DNA of 64,000 nucleotides from Aplidium turbinatum (taxonomy: Eukaryota > Chordata > Ascidiacea > Aplousobranchia > Polyclinidae): contig OU964924.1 in the NCBI GenBank assembly GCA_918807975.1, positions 2,368,501 to 2,432,500 on the forward strand. The letters are read 5' to 3'. Shown one piece after another: positions 44,657 to 54,910 of this stretch. Made by a program: the position numbers and the translations under genes. A model generated the notes under the pieces. It had not been told where the DNA came from. It ran no database searches and saw only the letters and a program-made list of their open reading frames with translations. Every line of letters starts with the position of its first letter. Position 1 is the first letter of the stretch.

Positions 44657-44967
44657 TCCGCCACGATAGCTAAGTTGGTTTGCGCGTGACTTTGTGAACG
44701 AAGAATCTTTAAGGTCACGCAGCGCTGGTTCGACTCTCGAGGTGTGCGCTTGAGCAACGTATTCTAAGGACTGCTCTCCATTCAGCGGAAGATAATGGAT
44801 AGAGTACTTCCCTGGCAACAACACTTCAACAATCGGAAACTTCACTCTGTCAATCTCGCTAACCGGCCCTTCGTCAAGGGCCTCTACAATTATGCAAAAC
44901 TACTAGAAATAACCTAAGGCTTTGTCAGTCCGTGGATAAAGATTCAAAACCAACCAACAGCCGTTGA
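44657..44967 (+). repeat. tRNA-derived SINE S5
   Basis: Full-length family member. Its left flank (GAAGATGATTGGTC) matches the left flank of S1 and its right flank (CCGTTGAGAGCAAATATA) that of S2 in block A. Confidence 0.85.
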
Positions 44968-45097
44968 GAGCAAATATATTTTATTGTTTGAAATATAGAG
45001 TGTGTTTAAAAATAGAGCTTCTGAATGCAGCCATAAATTTATCAAACGCAATTCAACATGTAATACAATGTCGTTAAAACGTTTTAATAATATTGAA

Positions 45098-45191
45098 TAC
45101 ACTTTTCTATTTGAATAAGGACCTTCTGATAATCTTCATTTAGGTGAACCAGGCTGTCAGGGGTTTAGATAGTAATAACTATATTTGATTT
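45098..45191. mobile_element. About 100-bp insertion with 9-bp flanking repeat
   Basis: Block A lacks this stretch. AATATTGAA flanks it at 45089-45097 and 45192-45200 and is present once in A (about 6628-6636). It is either a small insertion with a 9-bp target duplication or a slippage duplication. Confidence 0.5.
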
Positions 45192-45642
45192 AATATTGAA
45201 CACATATGTTTTGGGAGAGCAAGATAAAACTTTGTGTGAACGATTGCTATGAAACAGACGTTTAGTTGAAATTTTATTGTCATGCATCGTTTAAAAATCT
45301 ATTCGATTAAAAATCTCTCAAAGCAATTTCTTTTTTTCACTTTGCATTGAAAAGTAGCGCGTAGTAGACGTAGGACCGTAGCAAATATTGGGCTGTTACG
45401 ATACCACTACGTAGAAAAAGTAGTAGCCTAGAGCGCTTATAATATCGCTACCAACCAAAGTGGTGCGTTTATGCCCACCTCTTTTTGTAACTTAAATTTC
45501 ATCAAGTTATCTCTCGTAACAATTTATGAGTCTACAAAACATTTAGTAAAAGTTGACAGTCTGCAATATAGTTAATAAGATCAATTTGCAGGAAAACATT
45601 TGTTTGAAAGTCAACAAACTAGGTGAACATACAATAGTTTAA

Positions 45643-47715
45643 TCAACCAAGCTTTTCACGCAAAATTTTAATCAATATTAACATCGGAAACTCTGTCAAC
45701 ATGGCAATGACATAAGCAAACAAGTAAGCTAAAACTAGAGTCGCCAGGAATAACATCATTAATGTTGGTATACTAAAGTGCATCAAGGTTTCTTGGTTCA
45801 TCGTCAGCCACGCAATAATCATTAGATGCACTAGGTATGCACAGTAAGTCAACCTGCTCAATGGGATAAAGACGTTCCAACTGAGAAAGGTGTTAATTGG
45901 ACCTCCATAACTATTTGCACAAGCTACAGTCAACCACGCCAACCCAACGCACCAAAGCGGTCTTGCGAAAGCGTAGTAAAGAGCAGCGAGTACATTGTTA
46001 CTAAAGTGTCCGTAAGAAAGTGATGGATACAGCCCAAACAACACAGCACAGTTGGTGCCAGTGGCAACTGTCCAACCTATTACGACAACCAGCTTTGACA
46101 TCTTGATCTGTTTGTAAGTATGAAGAATATAACCAGTTAAAACTCCCACGATGTAGGCTCCAATTCTGTACCACGGTTCTGCATATATGTCGTCCAGGTA
46201 TATGTTGGTGCGTGGCTGATAACGGATGTTGTTTCTGTATTTTGCAAAAGCAGGATATTCAAGAGATCCCTTACTTAGTCGATGCAACATATCAACCACT
46301 GGGTCTTTGTTTGTGCAAGCGGACACGATGCCTGTCATGACAATGCTTGTTGTGACGGTCAGTACAGCGACTGCCACGCCAAATCGGTGATTTATATAAA
46401 ACAAATACAAAAAAAGTGGAGAGAGTATATAAAATTGGAAGTCGTTAGCCAGATACCAACCCCAAGACATACAGCTCTCATGAAAATCACTTGGAAATAG
46501 ATTGTTAATGTAAAGCAGGTTGGTGTACCAGTATTTGGAACATTGTGAATGAATGTTTTTCACAAGGGTAAACCAAAATAAACCATTACCCAACTTTGGG
46601 TAAACACTCACATACATGAAAATAACGAAAGCATATGCAGGAGTAAGTCTAATGTACCGAATGAGATACATAGAAAAGATGTTGATTTTACCCTTTCGTT
46701 TTTCTACTGTTGGAAGATTGACAAAGATTACAAGAAGCCCGCTCAAAAAGAAAAACGTATCGACGGCTAAGGATTGGGTTCCGAGCAATTGGGCATGCCA
46801 GTGGTAAATGTAATACTTAACTTCTTCTAATTGATTATCTACTTGTTGTAGAATGTTTAAAAAACTATGAATAAGCATAATCCAGGTCATACTCAGGAAG
46901 CGCATTCCATAAATGCAGGTGATGTCTGTTGGCTTCTGCTCCGTGTCCAGCAGCCGCTTGGTGTTTTCAATGAGTGAAAATGACATGAACAATCGATGTG
47001 GAATTCCATGTTTTGCTTGCTGAGTTGTTGGCAACAACGACGAACCCTCAACAGGAGCGGTAGCGACTTCTTCTTTTCTTCTTTCGATGTACTCACACAA
47101 CGTAGATGCAAGAACAAGAAGGATTAACACAATCAAGAGGCAAAGTCCGCTGATATCTCTAGCTTCCCATTCGTCATACTCTTTCGGACAACCGATCTTC
47201 GTCGAGTGCTTTCCAGATGAACTAGAAATTAATTTTCGAAGGGAATCATCACTACAAGTGTGAGGAAAACAAAGTCCCATCGTAATTCCTTCAGTTAAAT
47301 TTAAGTTAAGTACTTCGTCATGTTTTGGTTTACCGATATAGACATGGCAATATTTTCCACTGAAATTGTCAGCACGTATGTTCACACATTCATCATATCT
47401 TCCGAACCATCTTTCATTGCCTTGGAATAAGCCACTTTCCAGTTTTCCTGAGGCATCAAGCGTTTTCAAAGCGTATAGCTTCGAGCGTTTGGCGTCATCA
47501 ACAAGCTGTTGCAATGATTGAACACATCCATCCATATGGATGTCAGATGACAGTGGAAATGTTGTTTTGATTTTGAATAAATTTGATTCCAAAAAGTTCC
47601 AATAATCAATCCCATCGTGTAGTCCTTTCATAGGAATGTAGTCAAAGGTGGTTGTGTTTGCATTTGTTTCAAAGCAGAAAGCTAACAGAACAATTACCAG
47701 ATAATAAAATATCAT
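45643..47715 (-). CDS. NRF-6-like membrane acyltransferase, copy C (intact)
   Basis: An intronless frame of 690 codons. Residues 1-19 form a signal peptide (MIFYYLVIVLLAFCFETNA). Residues 60-180 form the NRF domain with cysteines at 64, 110, 123, 149, 154 and 176. A first membrane helix lies at about 190-207. From about residue 265 the acyltransferase-3 domain follows (CIYGMRFLSM, a catalytic-type histidine at 283 in IHSF, LAVDTFFFLSGLLV), with about ten more hydrophobic segments to LSRLTYCAYLVHLMI near the end. C. elegans NRF-6/NDG-4 proteins of this family act in transport of lipids and drugs; the substrate is unknown. The protein is expected in an internal or plasma membrane. The lack of introns suggests a retrocopy origin before the block was duplicated. 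Confidence 0.93.
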   Translation of the reverse strand: MIFYYLVIVLLAFCFETNANTTTFDYIPMKGLHDGIDYWNFLESNLFKIKTTFPLSSDIHMDGCVQSLQQLVDDAKRSKLYALKTLDASGKLESGLFQGNERWFGRYDECVNIRADNFSGKYCHVYIGKPKHDEVLNLNLTEGITMGLCFPHTCSDDSLRKLISSSSGKHSTKIGCPKEYDEWEARDISGLCLLIVLILLVLASTLCEYIERRKEEVATAPVEGSSLLPTTQQAKHGIPHRLFMSFSLIENTKRLLDTEQKPTDITCIYGMRFLSMTWIMLIHSFLNILQQVDNQLEEVKYYIYHWHAQLLGTQSLAVDTFFFLSGLLVIFVNLPTVEKRKGKINIFSMYLIRYIRLTPAYAFVIFMYVSVYPKLGNGLFWFTLVKNIHSQCSKYWYTNLLYINNLFPSDFHESCMSWGWYLANDFQFYILSPLFLYLFYINHRFGVAVAVLTVTTSIVMTGIVSACTNKDPVVDMLHRLSKGSLEYPAFAKYRNNIRYQPRTNIYLDDIYAEPWYRIGAYIVGVLTGYILHTYKQIKMSKLVVVIGWTVATGTNCAVLFGLYPSLSYGHFSNNVLAALYYAFARPLWCVGLAWLTVACANSYGGPINTFLSWNVFIPLSRLTYCAYLVHLMIIAWLTMNQETLMHFSIPTLMMLFLATLVLAYLFAYVIAMLTEFPMLILIKILREKLG

Positions 47716-48490
47716 GATTCATAAAAAATAACTGTATTCAAATGACCTATCAATGGGTAGAAACAAAATGCAAAAAAATGGCTTTATGTTTGTTCAATAT
47801 GAGTAAAAATAACTGTGAATAACCTTAAGTAGTATCAATTTCAATTGATGGTTTTTAATTTAACCCTATGCTCTGTGAGGGAATCTGTGGGGACTTGGTA
47901 CTTTTCAAAGCAGTATCACTACACTACCACGCGATCCACACCTTTAAAATTTTCTGACTTTTCTTAAAAATTATTCAAGTATTTATTTCGCTTTAAATGA
48001 CATTGCTATTGTCTATAGTTTTAGAGATATGACATGATTTTCATTATATACTTTGATATTTTAGCTTGCTACTATAGCTAGTCCTCTTGTTTTCAAATTA
48101 TGCGAATTAATAGGATTACTGAGCGCCACCGTGATGTGTGGAACTGGCAGATATCTCATAAGTTGGTTTTGTTGTAAAGCATTCAACCGTAATGATTCCG
48201 CTTTTTGTATGCAAACTCGAGTTTTGAGTTGCTTTGATTAATCTTTTAATTACAACTGAGTTTTTTTTAAATTATCAGAGTGCATAAAATAAGCCATGCC
48301 AAAATATGTCATGTTACATTGTTTTCTATGGCCAATACATTTTGTTTCTAACTTATAACAAGAAGCAGTAGGACAATTCTTGACATAACTCACTTTATCT
48401 CATAAAACAAACAGAGTGATGTGTTAAGTTTTTTGTTGATTTCTTGTCGGAAGCAACAAGAGGTGAGTTCTTGACCCGCCAATAAACTTC
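47716..48490. promoter_or_regulatory. Upstream flank of gene C
   Basis: Conserved with the flanks of A and B. It is the only one of the three in front of an open gene, so it is the best candidate for a working promoter. No specific site is identified. Confidence 0.35.
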
Positions 48491-48937
48491 TGCATGTGCC
48501 GGTACACTTAAATTCACATAAATATTCATGGATGTTGTTAAAATGTTTTATAAAAACGAGAGATTGAAGGATACTGAAAATAACTTGACATCGGCTATCT
48601 AAACTGCTCTGCTTTTGTTGCTTGAGAAAATACAAATCTGTATTCAACCGCTAGCCAGACAACAAATCAGACACTTTTTACATCGATTCAACGTCTCTAG
48701 ACGTTGAAACAATGTTAAAAACGAATGAACAGCCCCCTGGGATGTGCTGCAAATTACAAAGTGCTTCTTGATCATGAATAACCAAATTGGACAGTGCGAG
48801 TGTGAAAACTGAACTAAACACAATTGACACAAACGAAATGTGTACTAACGCTCATTGCTTGATTTTGTTATAATATCAAGTGATGACAGTACGTTTAAAA
48901 ACGTGTAGACTATAACATGTGGCTCAAAAAGAGCTTG

Positions 48938-49155
48938 TCGGCTGCATAGCCGAGTGGTGAGAACACCTGAACGGCAATCGAGACGACGCCGGTTCGACGC
49001 CGCTCGGGAGCATGCATGCTGCTGTGTCTGTGGCAGGACACTTAAAGGCATGCCTGAAGGTGGACACGAAGATTGGCTTCCTTGCCTTTCCGTCCATTTA
49101 ATCTAAATCTTCAACCACCGTGTGAAAGCCTGGATACGACATACAAAAAAAAACA
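48938..49155 (+). repeat. tRNA-derived SINE L, block C copy (full length)
   Basis: 218 bp flanked by AAAAAGAGCTTG (48926-48937 and 49156-49167). Head: ATAGCCGAGTGGTGAGAA (A box) and GGTTCGACGCC (B box). Body: GTGGACACGAAGATTGGC, then CTTCAACCACCGTGTG. Tail: A-rich. This is the best copy for defining the family. Confidence 0.9.
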
Positions 49156-50172
49156 AAAAAGAGCTTGAAACAGTTTCGTTTTACGGTAATTTTGTCTCAT
49201 TTCTTGCAAATGTTGAGACAAAGCAAAAGATTTTTACAATGCCTCCGGCAAAACAACAAGCAAACGCAAGTCGGACGCCGATTACGATTTCATTGAAGCG
49301 TAGACGATGTCTACGCATAACAGATTCAAGTCGAACACAAAAGAATCGGCCCGCCACACTCAATTATAAGTAAGCGATTTCTTAATAGACGAGTCAATAT
49401 ACGGAAAAAAGGCACCTAACCCCAAAAAAATTGATACAAAAGGTTTTTCAACGGATTTTGTTACCAATGGGCATACTAAATAACATACTAAAAGTCTACC
49501 AAAATCGGACCTCCAGAAAGGCGTCATTTTCAAGGAAATGTACGGCATATATTTCTAAATAATTTTGCCTATTGGGTAGATGGTGGCATTCAAATTGTGA
49601 TTGTTCTTGTTCTTGTGACATCATAATTACATGAATGCGTGCATAGTCGCATCACAATGCAAGCAAAGTTATCGTTGTTCAAGTCAAAAAGATTTATTCA
49701 GGCAAAGTCACTCAGGACTGCTAGAGCTTGTTTTTTTAATGCACTTCTGTGGTTTTATTTTTGAGTCTAGGGTTTTTGGACCATAATTTATAGGCTTTCA
49801 TTTTGCTATTTTTAGGAGATTGTGCTAAAACGCTAATAGTGTTAAGAAAGTTAGTTATGAAAAAAAGCAACATTTTTTCGCGCCATCGACGCGATATTTG
49901 CTGCATAGTTTTATTTTGACCATCCTGGAGCAACATGTTAGTTGCAAGAGTTTTGCCAGGCGTGCTATTTTCCCGCCGACTTTGGCTAGTTTGGCGTTTT
50001 TTGTACACAATCAAGCGGTATTTTTGATGTTTTTAAAAGCTGGGGCTTTTTGTTTGGATCTTGTTTCATGTTATCCGTCGCAGCACCCAGTTCTGGGCAG
50101 GCCTCAGCTCAGATCTCGTCATCGAGACGACATTGATGAGGTCGTTGAAAACCACGGGTATGACGCACGGAA

Positions 50173-51650
50173 GTGGAATGGATGAAAAGCAGAGAGCCCT
50201 TTGGACCATGTCCATTGTCCTGGTCCATAACATCAGAATACAACATCGGCATCGCTATGCAAGAGTTTACAAACTTGTCATTTACGACATCTGAACAGCA
50301 CAAGGATTCAACAAAGGCAAGGATGAAAAGGGACGCTGCTGACCTGGAGAAGATCAGTTCAAAACTTGTCGTATGTTCACCTTTCTTGCAAGATGCTTCG
50401 TTAAGGAACGTTGTCACTAGTGTTGTAGCCGATGATAGTGTGAACGTGCACGAATATGAGACTGTTGGACAAAAAATCTTACAAAAAATGACAGGACAAC
50501 CTGCATTCGCATACTCATTCAGTAGAAAGGATAAAGCCAGGACCCTTGGAAAAAAATCTGCTATCAAGGTCGCTCCTGATCGAACCACTGATACCACTTC
50601 TTTTTCAACGCTTCATGGTGGTCTCCCAAGCTGGACATCTATCACTGGAGGAAGTTATTTGTTACGAGCTTAGTCCTTTCCCTCCTGCTCTCTTTGAATC
50701 GAGACATGTATTCCGAAAAGCTGATAAGCCACAGTTAGCACACGCGATCTGTGATCACGCAAGTAATGCAATCCTACATTCTGTGCCAAAAGCGGAGTGC
50801 CACGCACTTGATGGTGGTTCACTCCTTCACTGCATACCATGGCAGCGTGGACAAAGCTATGGTGAAATAGCACGGTCATATGCTGATTTCACCATCCGGC
50901 AATATGGATGGTGAAATCAGCATAAACTTCGGAAATAAAATTGCACCGTGGTAAATGCATCTGGGGATGCTGATGTAGAAATTGTAAAGGCCGCACTGGA
51001 GACATCTCTTCTCCAGACAACAACGCTGATTGGAGAAGATACCGATCTCCTTGTGTTAATTGTTTACTATGCACAAGAAGATAGTAAGGGCCTTTATTTC
51101 AGGTCAGACAAGTCCAAAGCTGATGGCAGTACCAAAGTATACAACATCAACCGTTTGGAAAAAATCTTTGGACATGACTTGTGTTCTGAGTTGATATTTA
51201 TCCATGCCATGACTGGTTGTGACCAATGATGAAACCAAAGACTGGCTGCTCTCTAGTAGCCTTCCAGTGTAGTCCGGGAACATCGTGAATCTGGGGTGGT
51301 GAAAGGATAGACCCTCGGCCCCAGACGCTCACACGACGACACTACGTCTCGGATATTCGGTGTTGGCAAGAAGACTGCTTTTCGGAAACTTGTGCATGGA
51401 GATCCTGTTCTTCGGTCTTGTGCTAAAGCATTCACTGCCCCAAACCAGACCACAGAGATAATCGATGACCTTGGGTGCCAAGTAATGGCTGTCTTCTTTG
51501 ATGGCCAGAGCACAGATTCCCTTGCGACAATGCGATACAACACCTTCAGCAAGAAAGTTGTCTCTGCTTCATCATTTGTAAGGCCGAGCGTCTGCCACCA
51601 ACTGAATCTGCTACCCAATTTCACTGTCGTCGAGTTTACTACCAAATAAT
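50173..51650 (+). pseudogene. Transposon protein with PIN/XPG-like nuclease domain (broken)
   Basis: Plus-strand pieces in different frames, in family order. An N-terminal part (50173-50590) has NVHEYETVGQKILQKMTGQ and SFSRKDKARTLGKK. A second (50585-50900) has LLFQRFMVVSQAGHLSLEEV, ELSPFPPALFES and DGGSLLHCIPW. A nuclease-like part (50948-51229) has GDADVEIVKAAL, GEDTDLLVLIVYYA and FIHAMTGCD. A third (about 51345-51650) has TSRIFGVGKKTAF. The acidic residues and the GCD motif fit a PIN/FLAP nuclease core. Breaks: a frameshift near 50585, a hairpin at 50879-50924, and an extra stretch of about 120 bp between TGCD and TTSR (51226-51345). The gene is dead here. Confidence 0.7.
50879..50924. repeat. 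Perfect 19-bp inverted repeat within the transposon gene
   Basis: TATGCTGATTTCACCATCC and its exact complement are separated by 8 bases (GGCAATAT). The second arm appears to be a foldback copy of the coding sequence preceding it, since the protein similarity stops at this point. Confidence 0.95.
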
Positions 51651-53826
51651 GGTCTGGATGGGAAAAGCAGAGAGTTGGGAGATTGGGGATACTACGGACG
51701 GATTTTCGAGTATTTTGTTTTCAAAAAAATGTTTTATTTTAAATTGTACTGGAAACCGTTTTTCACCAATACATATGGAATTTATTCAGATAAAAAGTGA
51801 GGAGTTGTCTCTGAAAATTTTACCACTATTCGGCTTATCAAGCTGCCAAAAGTATAGAAACTGAAATGTTGGAAAACCACTTTTCTCAAGTTCGTGTTAC
51901 ATAATGGAAGTCAAGATGATTTTGTTTGCGGTTTATCTCAAGCCTCAAGTGAATTCGCTAATATCGTGCTCTGCTCTGTCTGATGTTCGCCTATCACTGC
52001 GTCCGAAATGTCCCCGGGCTCCCCCAGGTTGTATATTATATACAATCATACGTATCTCAGTAGATAATCAGCCTATCGTAATTTAACCTATTTAATTCGA
52101 TTCATTGACCCCGAAAACCCAGGGATAGACACCTAAACCGCCTTTCTAGCTTGAATAGCAATTGAGATATAGGCAATATAACATCCCGGCGGCCATCGTG
52201 GACGCCATCTTGAAAATGACCCTTTTCTGGAGGTCCGATTTTGGTAGACTTTTAGTATGTTATTTAGTAGGCCCATAGGTAAAAGAATCCGTTGAAAAAC
52301 CTTTTGTATCAATTTTTTTGAGGTTCAACCTTATATTGACTCGTCTATAAGTCAAATAAAAAATATGACTAATGATCAAATTATTCGATTTTTCAAGTTG
52401 TGCTGTTGAACAAATTGCAAAAGATTTTCGATGCTGTATTGTCAGATACATTATCTGCATCATGTGAAAATATGATTGATCTATCTTGCGTAGTTTTTGA
52501 GTTACACGAGCTTAAAGAGCTTGTGTCGAACCAACCCCCCCGTCCGCAGGTCAACTGGCCAACAAAAGTCACAGGAAATTGGGTTAAGGTCTCCTTTTTT
52601 TTTTTTTTTTTTTCAGGGTCTCCTCAGTGTGGTAAATCGTACACGAGGCAGGAACGCCTTATTACTATATAACTAATGCAGAGTGGTGATTTGTCCATTT
52701 GTGGTACGCAAGGAACCATATTTAGGTACTTTTAACCATCTTGCCAGAGTGCTTAAACTGCCTGAGCGATGAACTATTTTAACGTTATTTTCTAACGTAT
52801 TTGAAGTAGTGGATTCAGGATACAGAAAAGAGTTTAGCCTATATTGTACACATAAAACTTTATGTTTTACCATTATTAATCACATTTATCATATTTTATC
52901 CACATGTAAATGGACATATTAAACGAATTTGTTTCTAAAAGGATTTAACAGTTAAGGACTTCCATTCAACAAAAACTTCAAATTAATTAAAGTGTTTTGT
53001 CGATATCCTACAGAAACCAAAATTATTACAATTGCGAATGCTTCTCAACAAAACCAAGCCACTTTGTTGTTATAATTTCAACCTTACTCATGTTGCATCA
53101 CTGAAACGTCTGACGAGTGCAAGTTAGGATGCAGGTACTAACACTTTACGTACTGTAACCCTGACCTTGGTTCACACCATTGGTGAATAGGCTATTGTGT
53201 AATCTACCTGTCTGGTATTGCAGTGCCCATACTCGACCGGCCGATTAACAACGAGTTTTGTATTGTAATTGATGTCTGACCCTAACTATGACAAACTACT
53301 TACCAATCCTTGCAGACATTCAGCCTACTGAGCTTTGCTAAAAGGTCCTGACCTTTTGCCCACGCAAAACTTTCCATATCACCACAAGCATCTTTCTGGA
53401 TACTGCAATAAAGAAACCCTCTGCACCGATTGCGCAGGAAGCAACACAGCTTTTTAGCGTTTGTACAACTAATACAGCAATCCAGATAGAAGATATGGTA
53501 CCACATTCCCATTCAAACGGAAGGAAGCGGTAAATAAAAAGAAAAACTCCCTTTTTAAACGTGAAAAAAAAACTATTTCTGCTTCTTCATATGTTTTCTC
53601 CAATAGAATATTCGCAATGGTCAAAACCGTTACACTCAGTAAAAGACAAAGTTGTTAGTCTGAACAATGGCCACCCATAGACCGGAGTATAGACCTATAC
53701 AGGCCACCTAAAGATCGCTGTAGTCAGAACAATGTCAATCGTGCAACATCCCGCAAACTGTCAGGAACTTTAAAGTAGCGTGAAATGTGATAAAAGCACG
53801 TGGTAACAAAAAAATAGCCTATTGGT

Positions 53827-54576
53827 CTTGCTGGTACAAGGTGGGGTGCTAGCCCCTCAGTGCTTAGAACAAATGGTTTAGCCTTAGTCTACGCCCCTGC
53901 TGAATACTGTGCTGCTACTTGGTGCAGAAGCGCCCATACTAACCTTGTCGATGTGCCAATCAACAACTTCCTGCGAACTGTCACAGGTTGCCTTCGTCCA
54001 ACTCCAATTGACTGCTTGCCTGTCCTTGCAAACATTGAGCCAGCTGCACTACGGTGCCAACGTGCTGTTCTTTCCCTGAGCCGTAAGGCCCTAATCTCCG
54101 GCCATCTGCTAACGCAATCACGCTGAGATGTTTACCAAAGCAGCGGCTAAAATCAAGAAAGCCATTTGTACGCGCTGCACAAGACCTTCTGACAGCCTCT
54201 GGTGGAAGCCCTAGCAAACAGTGGTGCCACGCGGCGTGGAGTGAACAATGGTCAAGCAGCACATCCCCACTTCGCCAAGTATTCAGATCCCCGCCCGAGA
54301 ACCAGCTGGGCCATGGCCTCTCTAGACTTGCCTCATCAAGGCGTAACCGTTTGCTCACTGGTGTTGGACGCTATGGTGCAAACATGCTGCGCTGGGGCTT
54401 GGCAGAGAGTGCTGTTTGTGAGTGTGGTGAAAAGCAGACGGCGGCCCACATTATCAAGGATTGCCGGCTATACAGACCACCTCATGGTATGGAAGGCATA
54501 GTTTCTATAGATTACGACCCCAGGCAGTGGCTAACCAACGGATGCCCTGATATATAGCGACAACACGAGAGAGAGA
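53827..54576 (+). mobile_element. LINE-beta 3' fragment in block C
   Basis: 750 bp, flanked by AGCCTATTGGT (53816-53826, 54577-54587), at the same site as the block B copy, so it was inserted before B and C separated. The ORF2 C-terminus is the same as in B: AEYCAATWCRSAHTNLVDVP, then NFLRTVTGCLRPTPIDCLPV, CECGEKQTAAHIIKDC and CPDI-stop. Confidence 0.9.
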
Positions 54577-54910
54577 AGCCTATTGGTATTTAATTTGTTG
54601 TATTTTTAAAACGATATTAGGCTTAGGGTGGCTGCTTGACTAGAAGACCTTCCAGGTCACTTCGCAGCCATATAATTGATAAGTGCTTCGCAGCCATATA
54701 TTGATAAGTGCTGTGCACTTAGACTTGTAATCCTGGTGTGTGTTGAACAGGCGGAAAACTTCTGCAGGTGACTTAGTTTCATACAAGAATTGGACAATTT
54801 TCAACTTTTGCTCAAGCGTGCACATTTTTCATACAATGCTATAATACTTCTATACAATCTGAAAAACAAGACATGCAAACAAATTCAACCTCGTTGACTA
54901 TGTTTACTTT

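Larger units (their letters stand above)
49386..52347 (+). mobile_element. 3-kb TIR transposon with PIN/XPG-like nuclease (possibly Academ-like)
   Basis: Terminal inverted repeats of about 145 bp start TAGACGAGTCAATATA and include GATACAAAAGGTTTTTCAA. TAA flanks both ends (49383-49385, 52348-52350). Block B has the intact empty site CTTAAGTC at 35009-35020, which proves the boundaries. The sub-terminal motif GGGTTTTCGGGGTCAATGAA lies at about 52106-52125 on the minus strand and resembles that of the 37682 element. The coding remnant on the plus strand carries a PIN/XPG-type nuclease. A 3-bp duplication, such TIRs and an XPG-type nuclease would suit the Academ superfamily (AcademX), but this is an inference from memory. 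Confidence 0.85.
45265..54910. repeat. Segmental duplication block C
   Basis: Carries gene C, its upstream flank, SINE L, the 3-kb TIR element (49386-52347), the tail region and the LINE-beta fragment. It is closer to B than to A, both by shared insertions and by shared small changes. Confidence 0.88.
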
